Notes under the pieces: model-generated | What the model was told of the DNA's origin: nothing | The model's database searches: none | The model's input: the letters and a program-made list of their open reading frames with translations, nothing else | Source of the DNA: JABCZH01 sp963803775 | GTDB lineage: Bacteria; Acidobacteriota; Terriglobia; Terriglobales; Acidobacteriaceae | Length of the DNA stretch: 64,000 nucleotides | Direction of reading: 5' to 3' | NCBI GenBank assembly: GCA_963803775.1 | Contig: CAWDNS010000007.1 | Coordinates: forward strand, 806,001 to 870,000 | Shown: positions 1 to 10,697 of the stretch, piece by piece | Position numbering within the stretch: the stretch's first letter is position 1 | Layout: each line of letters starts with the position of its first letter | Translations under genes and position numbers: made by a program

Positions 1-1470
1 GCAGCCACGCTCCTCGCTGACCGTAAAACGGGCGGTCTCCAGTGCCTCCTGGATGTTCATGCCGTAGTCGACGACGTTGGAAACGAATTGCGCGTGGGCT
101 AGCGGCTGATTGGCTCCTCCCATGATTCCGAAGCCAATGTGCTGATCACCGTGCTCCATGAAAGCTGGGATTATGGTGTGGAACGGCCGCTTGCGCGGGG
201 CAAGAGCATTCGGAGAAGCAGGGTCGAGCGAGAACAGCGCGCCGCGATCTTGCAATACGAATCCCATGCCGCGCACCACGATGCCTGATCCGAACGCTTC
301 ATAATTGCTTTGAATCAACGAGACGATGTTGCCTTCGCGATCCACGACCGAGAGATAAGTGGTGTCACTGGTGGGCGGCGCGCCGGCCGAGACTTCGCAG
401 TTGGCTTTGCCGGGGTTGATCAGTTCAGCGCGCTGGCGTGCGTATTCCTTCGACAAGATCCCCTTGACTGGTACCTTCGTGAATCTTGGATCGGCGTTGT
501 AACGGGCGAGGTCGGCGTAAGCCAGTTTCATGGCTTCAATCTTCTTATGCAATTCCGCCACACTGAGCGGCCCGTCGGGCGACGCCGGAGAAGTCTCCAT
601 AATGTTCAGCATCTCAAGCGCGGCCATGCCTTGCCCGTTGGGAGGCAGTTCGTAGATGATCCAGTTGCGATAGGTGGTCGAAATCGGCTCGACCCATTCT
701 GGTGAAAACTCGGCCAGATCGTCCGCTGCCATGGTTCCGCCCAAACTCTGCGATGTGCTCAGGATGGCGCGCGCAATTTCGCCTTTGTAAAAGGCAGCCG
801 CTCCATTCTGAGCTACTAGCCGCAAGGCTTTCGCGAGATCGCGGTTCTGGAACACTTGTCCCACTGCTGGGGGCTTGCCGTTTGGCAAAAAGACGCGGCG
901 GCCCTCAGGGTCGGTGGCGATCCATTCCGCCGAGTCGTCCCAATAAGACGCAATGATTTCAGGAACCGGATAGCCATCTTCGGCGTAGAGAATCGCGGAT
1001 TGGAAAAGATCTTGCCACGCCAGGTGGCCGAAGCGCTCGTGGAGCGCATTCCAGCCCGCCACCGCGCCAGGAACGGTTACGGAGTCAATGCCTCCGAGCG
1101 GCATCACGGTCACGTCTTTCGCCTTCACATGTGCGATAGTTAGTCCGCGCGGCGCCCATCCGCTGCCGTTAAGACCGTACAGCTTGCCGGTCTTGGCCTC
1201 CCAGTAAATGGCAAACAGGTCACCGCCCATTCCGTTCATCATGGGTTCGGTCACGCCCAGTACGGCATTTGCAGCAATCGCTGCATCGACAGCAGAACCT
1301 CCCCGCTCGAGAATCTGCGCACCCGCTACCGAGGCTTGCACATGGCTGGTGGCCACAATGCCGTAGCGGGTGATGATCATGGAGCGGGCAGTGGAACGGT
1401 CTTGGGCTGGAAGGTCGGCAGACATGGATGTGAGCAGCAGAGCGACGGCAATCCGAATCGAAAGGTTCAT
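1..1470 (-). CDS. ggt: gamma-glutamyltransferase, C-terminus beyond window
   Basis: Gamma-glutamyl hydrolase/transferase of the Ntn-hydrolase fold, acting on glutathione and gamma-glutamyl peptides outside the cytoplasm. The frame is open from an ATG at 1470 to the left edge (490 codons, no stop seen), so the gene is partial. It begins with a signal peptide (MNLSIRIAVALLLTSMSA). Family blocks are clear: an early ILERGGSAVDAAIAAN-type block, and the autocleavage site DTTYLSVVD, where the Thr codon at 361-363 is the expected nucleophile. After it comes a GSGIVVRGMGFVLQDRG-like block. It is the last visible gene of a minus-strand run with the MBL hydrolase and the DPP-IV peptidase, which suggests peptide scavenging. 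Which GGT subclass it belongs to cannot be settled without the C-terminus. Confidence 0.93.
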   Translation of the reverse strand, partial: MNLSIRIAVALLLTSMSADLPAQDRSTARSMIITRYGIVATSHVQASVAGAQILERGGSAVDAAIAANAVLGVTEPMMNGMGGDLFAIYWEAKTGKLYGLNGSGWAPRGLTIAHVKAKDVTVMPLGGIDSVTVPGAVAGWNALHERFGHLAWQDLFQSAILYAEDGYPVPEIIASYWDDSAEWIATDPEGRRVFLPNGKPPAVGQVFQNRDLAKALRLVAQNGAAAFYKGEIARAILSTSQSLGGTMAADDLAEFSPEWVEPISTTYRNWIIYELPPNGQGMAALEMLNIMETSPASPDGPLSVAELHKKIEAMKLAYADLARYNADPRFTKVPVKGILSKEYARQRAELINPGKANCEVSAGAPPTSDTTYLSVVDREGNIVSLIQSNYEAFGSGIVVRGMGFVLQDRGALFSLDPASPNALAPRKRPFHTIIPAFMEHGDQHIGFGIMGGANQPLAHAQFVSNVVDYGMNIQEALETARFTVSEERGC

Positions 1471-1504
1471 GCTACACCTGGGCACATGAAATATCGCGGC
1501 TTGA

Positions 1505-2365
1505 TCAGCAACCGCGAGTTGATCCTGCTCCCGCTTCCCTCGCCACCATCCTTTCCTTCTCATCCATCTCCACATAGGCCCACGGCATATTCGGATCGTG
1601 GGTGAAAAGCGTCAGCCATTTCTTGGGAATCGCCTGGGCGTAGTAGCGCTTCTTGTTGGCGATGGTTTCGAGCGGAAACAGATCGAAAGACATGCCCCAG
1701 GTAAGGTCGAGGTGCCAGCTAGTGGGGATCAAGTCGGAAATGTAGCACGCGGTTTTTCCCTCGCTATGGAGCACTACCGCCTGCATGTGGCGAGTGTGGC
1801 CGGGAAAAACGGCGACCGAGATGCCGGGAACAATCTCCTGATCGCCCTTCAGAAGCTGCATCTGGCCGCTCGAGACGAGTGGGTCATAGTTGGCGCTGAT
1901 GTAGCTGATGGCGTCACGCTCGCTGGGCTTTTGCGCGTATTGCCATTCGCCTTCCGGCGCATAGTATTTTGCCCGAGGAAACGTCGGCACCGCACTCGAT
2001 CCGCGAATGACCGTGTTCCAGCCGCAGTGGTCGAAGTGCAGGTGAGTGTTGATGACGATATCGATGTCGTCGGGCGAAATGCCGGCGGCGGCGAGATTGT
2101 CGAGGAGTTTGGCGGGCTGGCCGTAGATCTTGACCATCCTGTCGGTCAGCTTATTGCCGATGCCGGTTTCAATCAGGATTGTCTTGTCGCCGGTGCGGAC
2201 GACGATGGAGTTCAATCCCGCAGGGACCAGGTTGCGTTCGTCGGGAGTGACCTTTCTTTGCCACAAGGATCTGGGAACGACGCCGAAGAAAGCACCGCCG
2301 TCGAGTCTGTACGTGCCGTCGGATACCGCAGTGAGTTCGAAGTTGCCAAGAGAGAGGCGGTTCAT
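1505..2365 (-). CDS. MBL-fold metallo-hydrolase
   Basis: Metallo-beta-lactamase-fold hydrolase of 286 aa. The dinuclear zinc motif HxHxDH is seen as NTHLHFDHCGWN near residue 110, with later metal-ligand histidines in FPGHTRHM and an Asp in CYISDLIPTSWHLD. No signal peptide is evident, so it is probably cytoplasmic. The overall pattern resembles the AHL-lactonase/AttM-like branch, but substrate cannot be inferred from sequence. The ATG at 2365 lies 4 bp after the stop of the upstream peptidase gene, so the two are very likely co-transcribed and possibly translationally coupled. A 34 bp gap separates it from the GGT gene downstream. Confidence 0.88.
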   Translation of the reverse strand: MNRLSLGNFELTAVSDGTYRLDGGAFFGVVPRSLWQRKVTPDERNLVPAGLNSIVVRTGDKTILIETGIGNKLTDRMVKIYGQPAKLLDNLAAAGISPDDIDIVINTHLHFDHCGWNTVIRGSSAVPTFPRAKYYAPEGEWQYAQKPSERDAISYISANYDPLVSSGQMQLLKGDQEIVPGISVAVFPGHTRHMQAVVLHSEGKTACYISDLIPTSWHLDLTWGMSFDLFPLETIANKKRYYAQAIPKKWLTLFTHDPNMPWAYVEMDEKERMVAREAGAGSTRGC

Positions 2366-2369
2366 GAGT

Positions 2370-4634
2370 TTACTTTAGCTCACGCAAGAAGTGGCCTTCG
2401 ATCAGATGAAATAAGTGGGTCTGATCGGTAGCTCCTGCGATGCTGTGGGTCTTGTTGGGATAAGCCATGAAGCGGAACTGCTTTCCGGCCTCGACCAGCG
2501 CTTCGACCATCTGAATGCTGTTCTGGAAATGGACATTGTCATCACTGGTGCCGTGCAGGAGCAGTAAAGATCCGTGCAACTTGTCGGCGACTTTGGCGAG
2601 ATCGAGGTCAGCGTAGCTGGTGGTGGTTTTGTCGGAGGGCAAACCGTTATTGCGTTCGGTATAGATGGAATCGTAGTTGCGCCAACTGGTAACAGGAGAA
2701 ACCGCAGCGCCAGCTTTGAAGACATCGCTGTGCGTCATGGCATAGAGGGTCATTGAGCCGCCGTTGCTCCATCCCCAAATCCCGACGCGGGTGCGGTCGA
2801 GCTGGGGATATTGCACGAAGAGCTGGTCGAGGGCGGCGAGCTGATCTTGCAATTCGATGGCGCCAAACTGATGGCGTATAGCAGTCTGGAACTTACGATT
2901 GCGCGCAGGCGTGCCGCGATTGTCCACAGTGAAAATGGCGAAGCCTTCGTGGGCGAGGATTTGGTGAAAGAGCCCGGATGATCCGGACCAGTCCTGAATC
3001 CACCTATTTGTAACCAGCTGGGCCGCCGGGCCGCCGTAGATGTTCACGATCAGCGGAATCTTGGTTGCGTCACTGCCCGGCGGAAGCAGCAATTCGCCGT
3101 AAAGAGTAGTTCCATCGTTGGCCCTGAAGTCGAGAAACTTGGGCGGAATGAGGCCGTAAGCGTCAATGTTGCGTGAAGCCCAAACCTGGTTACACGCGCC
3201 GGCAGAGTCGCATGCAGCAAGGCGCGGCGGCGTCATAAGTGAGGAGAATTCGTCGAAGTAGTGCTTGCCGTCGTCGGCGAAAGTGGGGGCGTGAGTGCCG
3301 TCTTCGCGCGAGATGCGCTGCAATCCTGAGCCATCGAGTTTCACCGAATATAGCTGACGCTGGCGAGGATCACCCTTGTTGCAGTTGAAGTAGATAAGAC
3401 CTGCGCGCTCGTCGAGGCCGTCGACGCCGAGCATTTCGAAGTCTCCGCGGGTAAGCTGGCGTTCAAGGCGAGCTTCGGAGGCCATCGGCTTCTCCTTATC
3501 GAAGCTGTACAAATAGAGTTGCGTAGTACCATCGCGCCAGCTCGACCACAAGAAACGGTCTCCTGATTTCAGAACTCTAAAGTCGTCGTTCACGTAAACC
3601 CATGCGTCGGGAGCGGTTTCGGTCAAGATTTTGCGCGAATGGCCGGATGGTACGTCCACGAAATAGAGATCGAGGGTATCCTGGGCGCGGTTCAATACCT
3701 GTGCCCAGAGCAGCCCATCGCGAACCCAGCCAAAACGAGGGATGTAGATGTCGGAATCCTTGGTCAGTGAAATCCATCTCGGCTTGCCGCCGGAGGAACT
3801 GACAACGCCGAGTCGCACGCTTGGATTGGGATCACCAGCCTGCGGATATTTCTCCATGTCCACGGTCGGATGCGTTGGCATCCAGTTGACGATGGGGTAA
3901 GCAGGCACTTTGGATTCGTCCATCTGTAGGAAGACAATGTCGTGGCTGTCCGGCGACCAGAAATAGTTGCTGCGAACCGACAGTTCTTCGGCATAGACCC
4001 AGTCGACTTCCCCGTTCAGCAGGGTTTCATCTTTCTCTTCTTTCTCGCTGCTGTGAGTCAGCTGGACTTCAACATCGTTGGCGAGATCTTTCGGGAGTGA
4101 ACGCACATGGAGGTTGTGCTTTCGCAAGTAAGCGAGTTTGTTGCCATTGGGTGAGAATTTGGGGTCACCAGAAGAGTCGGGCGAAGAGCTGAGCAGGATG
4201 GCAGTTCCGTTGTCAATGGTGTAAAGCCAGAGTTGTCCGAGAGCATTGAAAAGCAAATGCTTGGAATCAGGTGCCCATAGATAAGGTTCGACATGGTAGC
4301 GGGTGATGCGCTCGCGATCGCGATCATCTTTCAGCCGCCTGAGCGGAGGAGACAGTTTGGCGAGCTTGGCGTCGCTGACCAGGAGGTTCTTTTGGTCGGT
4401 AGCAACATTCTGCATCCATAGTTCGCCGTGTTCGCCGGAGTCGTCGCGCTGGATGAAGGACAGAGTGGTGCCGTCCGGAGTCCATTGAATGGATTCAGGC
4501 CCCCGGCCGGTGATCCCGCCCTCGGCGAACGCGGCCTCGATGGTAAGGGGCTTTTGCGGGGGAGCAGCAGACTGGGCAGTCGCAATAGGAACCAGCAGCA
4601 AGATGGAGAACGTCCAGAAGACAAAGGGTTTCAC
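2370..4634 (-). CDS. S9B-family prolyl oligopeptidase (DPP-IV-like), secreted
   Basis: Exported serine peptidase that removes dipeptides from peptide N-termini. The N-terminal two-thirds is a DPP-IV beta-propeller (repeated PDG/SPDS blades, plus a DWVYAEEL block matching the DPP-IV Glu motif that binds the substrate amino terminus). The C-terminal alpha/beta hydrolase has nucleophile motif GWSNGGS, Asp in SDDNVHF and His in NKTHSIAG. I chose the GTG at 4634 because it has a GGGAG ribosome site seven bases upstream and gives a proper signal peptide (VKPFVFWTFSILLLVPIATAQ). A TTG 15 codons earlier has no such site. About 754 aa, normal for the family. First gene of the run toward the MBL hydrolase and GGT. 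Confidence 0.93.
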   Translation of the reverse strand: MKPFVFWTFSILLLVPIATAQSAAPPQKPLTIEAAFAEGGITGRGPESIQWTPDGTTLSFIQRDDSGEHGELWMQNVATDQKNLLVSDAKLAKLSPPLRRLKDDRDRERITRYHVEPYLWAPDSKHLLFNALGQLWLYTIDNGTAILLSSSPDSSGDPKFSPNGNKLAYLRKHNLHVRSLPKDLANDVEVQLTHSSEKEEKDETLLNGEVDWVYAEELSVRSNYFWSPDSHDIVFLQMDESKVPAYPIVNWMPTHPTVDMEKYPQAGDPNPSVRLGVVSSSGGKPRWISLTKDSDIYIPRFGWVRDGLLWAQVLNRAQDTLDLYFVDVPSGHSRKILTETAPDAWVYVNDDFRVLKSGDRFLWSSWRDGTTQLYLYSFDKEKPMASEARLERQLTRGDFEMLGVDGLDERAGLIYFNCNKGDPRQRQLYSVKLDGSGLQRISREDGTHAPTFADDGKHYFDEFSSLMTPPRLAACDSAGACNQVWASRNIDAYGLIPPKFLDFRANDGTTLYGELLLPPGSDATKIPLIVNIYGGPAAQLVTNRWIQDWSGSSGLFHQILAHEGFAIFTVDNRGTPARNRKFQTAIRHQFGAIELQDQLAALDQLFVQYPQLDRTRVGIWGWSNGGSMTLYAMTHSDVFKAGAAVSPVTSWRNYDSIYTERNNGLPSDKTTTSYADLDLAKVADKLHGSLLLLHGTSDDNVHFQNSIQMVEALVEAGKQFRFMAYPNKTHSIAGATDQTHLFHLIEGHFLRELK

Positions 4635-4789
4635 AAACAATCTCCCGAAGAGCAATATGGCCGGATGAGAAGTGTACAACGGCAGGGTGGTTGACTTGAA
4701 ACCGGGTTCTCAGATCTCAGTTCCCGGCTCTCAGACGGCCAGGCAGGTGGGCCAAGCGTGCTAAAATTAGACCAGCCCTACTCTTAGAG

Positions 4790-5905
4790 ATGCTTCCAGA
4801 AATACAAAACCTGATCGAGTTGCAGCGCGCTGACCGGGAGATTCTCCGTCTGAAAGAGGAGATTGCTACCCTTCCCAAACGGGTGGCTGCGATTGAGGAG
4901 AGGCTAGCGGGAACCAAGGCGGGGCTGGAGAAAGCCAAAACTGCAGTAAAAGCGGATGAAGCTGCCCGGCGCACCTTCGAGAGCGCCATCCAGGACCGGC
5001 AGCAGAAGATCACCAAGTACCGCGACCAGTCTCTCGAAGTAAAGACCAACGAGCAATACAAAGCATTGATGCACGAGATTCAGTTCGCAGAACAGGACAT
5101 TCGTGCCAACGAAGACAAGATTCTCGAACTGATGGTGAACGCCGAAGCCCGGGAAAAAGCGGTAAAAGCAGTGGAGGCGGAATTGAAAGCCGAGACTGCC
5201 GAGATTGAAAAAGAGAAGATTCAAGCCCGGGAGCGCACTGCTGAAGATGAAAAGCAGATGCTGGAATGGAATGCCAAGCGCGAGAGCGCCCGGAATGGAG
5301 TGAACCCCGACGTGCTGCGTCAGTATGACCGCGTTGCCAAGTATCGCGGCACCGGCATTTCCGAAGTTAGAGACCAGAAATGCATGGCCTGCCAAGTGAT
5401 GTTGCGACCGCAGACTTACAACGAAGTGCGGTCGGATAAGTCGGTTAGTTGCGAGTCCTGCCAGCGAATTCTTTATTACGATCCCAGCCACGACCACCCT
5501 GCCATAGAGACCCGGAAGCGCCGAGCGCACCCGAAGATCGAGGCCAGCCAGGCCTGGTATTACCGGGCGATGCACGGCGAAGAAGGCGAAGTGTTCCTGG
5601 TCTTCGTCAACCACGGTGCCGAATCGAGCCGCCGAATCTACGACGCCGCCAGCGGACGCAAGATCGGGGATACGCTGCTTCGTGAGGGCGCCTACCGCCT
5701 GGCATTTCCTGAGGAATTGATGGACACAACCCGCCTGAATGGACATTGGCCGGAACTGGAGATCGATGAGTGGGGTGTTGAGCTGCCCACGGCAACGCTG
5801 GACGCGCTGCATCGAGACTTGAATCTGGCGCGGGTGGAAGCGGCGGCACATCCCAAGCATTCAAAAGACGAAGCGGTTACCGCTGAACATCCCGTGTCGA
5901 GCTAA
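4790..5905 (+). CDS. coiled-coil zinc-ribbon protein with extra C-terminal domain
   Basis: The first ~185 residues are highly charged and predicted coiled coil (heptad-like Glu/Lys/Ala/Leu). A C4 zinc ribbon follows (CMAC...CESC, about residues 198-227). Together this is the C4-type zinc-ribbon family formerly DUF164, implicated in other bacteria in protecting or binding nascent proteins or RNA. Typical members end soon after the ribbon at about 240 aa. Here about 130 more residues follow, rich in Glu/Arg/Trp, possibly a separate domain I do not recognise. The ATG at 4790 is preceded by a TAAAAT hexamer at 4762 that could be a -10 box. Function is inferred at family level only. Confidence 0.85.
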   Translation: MLPEIQNLIELQRADREILRLKEEIATLPKRVAAIEERLAGTKAGLEKAKTAVKADEAARRTFESAIQDRQQKITKYRDQSLEVKTNEQYKALMHEIQFAEQDIRANEDKILELMVNAEAREKAVKAVEAELKAETAEIEKEKIQARERTAEDEKQMLEWNAKRESARNGVNPDVLRQYDRVAKYRGTGISEVRDQKCMACQVMLRPQTYNEVRSDKSVSCESCQRILYYDPSHDHPAIETRKRRAHPKIEASQAWYYRAMHGEEGEVFLVFVNHGAESSRRIYDAASGRKIGDTLLREGAYRLAFPEELMDTTRLNGHWPELEIDEWGVELPTATLDALHRDLNLARVEAAAHPKHSKDEAVTAEHPVSS

Positions 5906-5969
5906 CCCATCTCTGATTGTCCCTCCCAAGATTGCCGTTGCCAAGCCTGCGGTCGGTTAGTATCTGTTC

Positions 5970-7172
5970 ATGCCATCCGTTCTGAAGTCCAGCGAATCGC
6001 CGGCAGTTTCCAAAGTCAAGGTTTCTGCTCGTGGCGCTAAACGGATCAAAGATGGCCATGTCTGGGTCTACCGGTCGGATGTTGCGGCCGCCGAGGGCAT
6101 TGCTGCTGGGGCGGTGGTGCGAGTTTGCGACGAGCGTGGAAAGTTCCTGGGCACGGCTTTTTACAGCAGCGCTTCGCAGATCGCAATCCGGCTGATTTCC
6201 AAGGAAGCGATTGGAGATTTGAACGAAATGTTGCGGGAGCGCGTCCGGGCTGCCATCGTCTATCGCGAGCGGTTCGTGAGCAACACGGACGCTTACCGCA
6301 TCGTGTTCAGCGAAGCCGACTTTCTGCCGGGCTTGATTGTGGATCGCTACAACGATTTGCTTTCGTTTCAAGTGCTGACGCAGACAACGGACTTGGAAGC
6401 GGTTCGAGAAACAGTTCTCTCCGAACTAACGGAGCGACTGCATCCCGCCGCGATCAACGAAAAGGTGGAACCCAAGATTCGCGAACTGGAACAGTTGGCG
6501 GAGCGCAGCTCCGGGCTGGTGCAAGGAGACAAAAGCAGCACTATCTTTTCCATGAATGGCATCCGGTTTCACTACGACGTCAAGGAAGGACAGAAGACCG
6601 GAGCTTTCCTGGATCAACGGGAAAATTATGCTGCCGCGGCGAAGTACGCCCAAGGTGAGGCGTTGGACGCTTTCTGCTACCACGGCGGATTCGCTCTACA
6701 TCTAGTTCCGCACTGTTCGAAGGTCACGGGGTTAGACAGCTCACGGCCTGCACTCGAGGTCGCCGACCGCAACGCCGCACTTAACGGTAGGGAAATTGAG
6801 TGGATCGAAGGCAATGCATTTGATGTATTGCGAGACTATGCCAAGAGCGGGCAGCGATATGACACCGTCGTGCTCGATCCTCCGGCGTTTGCCAAGAGTA
6901 AGCGTGATCTGGATACCGCGCTTCGGGGATACAAGGAGTTAAATCTGCGGGCGCTGAAGATGCTTCGGCCAGGCGGGATTCTGGTGACCTGCTCCTGTTC
7001 CTACCATATAAGCGCGGTCAACTTTCTCGCCGTAGTGGCGGAGGCGGCCCGTGATGCCCACCGAGAGTTGCGAATTCTGGAGACTAGGACTCAGGCCAAA
7101 GACCATCCAATACTCGCAAACGTGCCAGAAACTGAGTACCTAAAGTGCATTGTTGCTTATTTAAGTAATTGA
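5970..7172 (+). CDS. class I SAM-dependent rRNA methyltransferase, RlmI-like
   Basis: PUA-like RNA-binding N-terminus (about residues 10-85, KVSARGAKRIKDGHVWVYRSD) followed by a central spacer and a Rossmann methyltransferase fold. SAM-binding region is ALDAFCYHGGFALHL, acidic loop VTGLDSSRPAL, and catalytic-site motif LDPPAFAKS. This is the RlmI/RlmK-L C-terminal family that makes m5C in 23S rRNA. 400 aa matches family length. ATG at 5970. The gene stands alone between the zinc-ribbon gene and the heat-shock pair. The exact modified base cannot be assigned. Confidence 0.9.
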   Translation: MPSVLKSSESPAVSKVKVSARGAKRIKDGHVWVYRSDVAAAEGIAAGAVVRVCDERGKFLGTAFYSSASQIAIRLISKEAIGDLNEMLRERVRAAIVYRERFVSNTDAYRIVFSEADFLPGLIVDRYNDLLSFQVLTQTTDLEAVRETVLSELTERLHPAAINEKVEPKIRELEQLAERSSGLVQGDKSSTIFSMNGIRFHYDVKEGQKTGAFLDQRENYAAAAKYAQGEALDAFCYHGGFALHLVPHCSKVTGLDSSRPALEVADRNAALNGREIEWIEGNAFDVLRDYAKSGQRYDTVVLDPPAFAKSKRDLDTALRGYKELNLRALKMLRPGGILVTCSCSYHISAVNFLAVVAEAARDAHRELRILETRTQAKDHPILANVPETEYLKCIVAYLSN

Positions 7173-7193
7173 TATAAAAAGCTATATTATATG

Positions 7194-7222
7194 TTGACAA
7201 TAACACGCTCATATTTTATGAT
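7194..7222 (+). promoter_or_regulatory. near-consensus sigma-70 promoter of hsp20
   Basis: TTGACA (7194-7199), 17 bp spacer, TATGAT (7217-7222), inside an AT-rich stretch that contrasts with the GC-rich surroundings. It would start transcription near 7229, giving a leader of about 65 nt before the Hsp20 ATG. The match and spacing suggest strong housekeeping-type transcription. No CIRCE operator was seen. Confidence 0.75.
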
Positions 7223-7293
7223 TCCATTGTAATAACCACAGCATCTACATCTTTGGAAGTAAGCCGTTGAGAATTCTTAGGAGGAATCGAGCA

Positions 7294-7776
7294 ATGACCG
7301 TAATTACCCGTTGGGAGCCGTTCCGCGAGTTCAGCACTCTTCAGGACCGCTTGAACCGGTTGTTTCAGCAGTCGGTCAGCGAGGGCCGCGAGGAATCGTT
7401 GACCACTAGCAGCTTTGCACCGGCCGTTGATGTGTACGAAGACGATCACCAGGTCACCTTGAAGATTGAGGTTCCGGGAATCGACGACAAGGACATCGAT
7501 GTTCGCCTCGAAAACAACACTCTGACCGTGCATGGCGAGCGCAAGTTGGAAAAGGAAGAGAAAGAAGAGAACTACCGGCGAGTGGAGCGGCAGTATGGCA
7601 GTTTCACCCGGTCTTTCACTCTGCCTCAGACAGTGGACAGCGAAGGCGTGTCTGCGCAGTACGACAAGGGCGTGTTGAAGATCAAGCTAGCAAAGAAAGC
7701 CGAGGCCAAGCCGAAGCAGATTAAAATCAGCGTCGGCAGCGAGAAGACCCTGGAAAGCAAAGGGCAGGCAGCGTAA
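7294..7776 (+). CDS. Hsp20/alpha-crystallin small heat-shock protein
   Basis: ATP-independent holdase chaperone, cytoplasmic, 160 aa. The alpha-crystallin domain spans about residues 45-140: FAPAVDVYEDDHQVTLKIEVPG, the charged loop around KEEKEENYRRVERQYGSFTRSFTLP, and the conserved YDKGVLKIKLAKK near the end. A C-terminal IKI tripeptide (KQIKISVG) fits the I-x-I oligomerisation motif. The start at 7294 is set by AGGAGG nine bases upstream; an in-frame TTG at 7267 would lie upstream of that ribosome site. It has its own promoter and terminator. ClpB follows, so holdase and disaggregase are adjacent, a functional pairing seen in many bacteria. Confidence 0.95.
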   Translation: MTVITRWEPFREFSTLQDRLNRLFQQSVSEGREESLTTSSFAPAVDVYEDDHQVTLKIEVPGIDDKDIDVRLENNTLTVHGERKLEKEEKEENYRRVERQYGSFTRSFTLPQTVDSEGVSAQYDKGVLKIKLAKKAEAKPKQIKISVGSEKTLESKGQAA

Positions 7777-7800
7777 GTTTTCTTGGGCCGAGGAGTTCTG

Positions 7801-7832
7801 ACGGGAGGCGCTGGTTGCCTCCCGTTTGTTTT
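7801..7832 (+). terminator. rho-independent terminator after hsp20
   Basis: Perfect 9 bp stem ACGGGAGGC (7801-7809) with GCCTCCCGT (7817-7825), 7 nt loop, then TTGTTTT. Placed 25 bp after the Hsp20 stop; it separates hsp20 from clpB. Confidence 0.85.
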
Positions 7833-7848
7833 AGCATGGGACAAGTAG

Positions 7849-7955
7849 CTTTCAGCCGTCAGCACTCAGCATTCAGTCGGCAGCGCCGATGTCGAAATCG
7901 GCACGTGCCCTCGATGCCTGAATGCTAATTGCTGAGTACTGAATGCTCAGATCAG
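7849..7955 (+). repeat. intergenic CAG/CTG-rich inverted repeat
   Basis: The hsp20-clpB gap holds a left arm rich in TCAGC/ACTCAG/TTCAG units and a right arm of the reverse type (CTGAATGCT, GCTGAGTACTGAATGCTCAG), together an imperfect dyad. Similar TCAGC-type elements lie at 50400-50486 and 58073-58148. It looks like a dispersed non-coding repeat family; function unknown. Confidence 0.55.
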
Positions 7956-7965
7956 GAGTTTCATC

Positions 7966-10605
<2,640 letters not shown>

Positions 10606-10697
10606 ACCCTTTATCGCCGCAGATTAACGCAGATCAACGCTGATCTTCGGGGATGCCCGTGCCCACAAGCATTGCCAGAGTTTAGAATGGATTGGTA

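Noticed and set aside
4904..5860. A 318-codon open frame on the minus strand.
   Set aside because: It is antisense to the zinc-ribbon gene, has no motif or ribosome site; long antisense frames are common in GC-rich genes.
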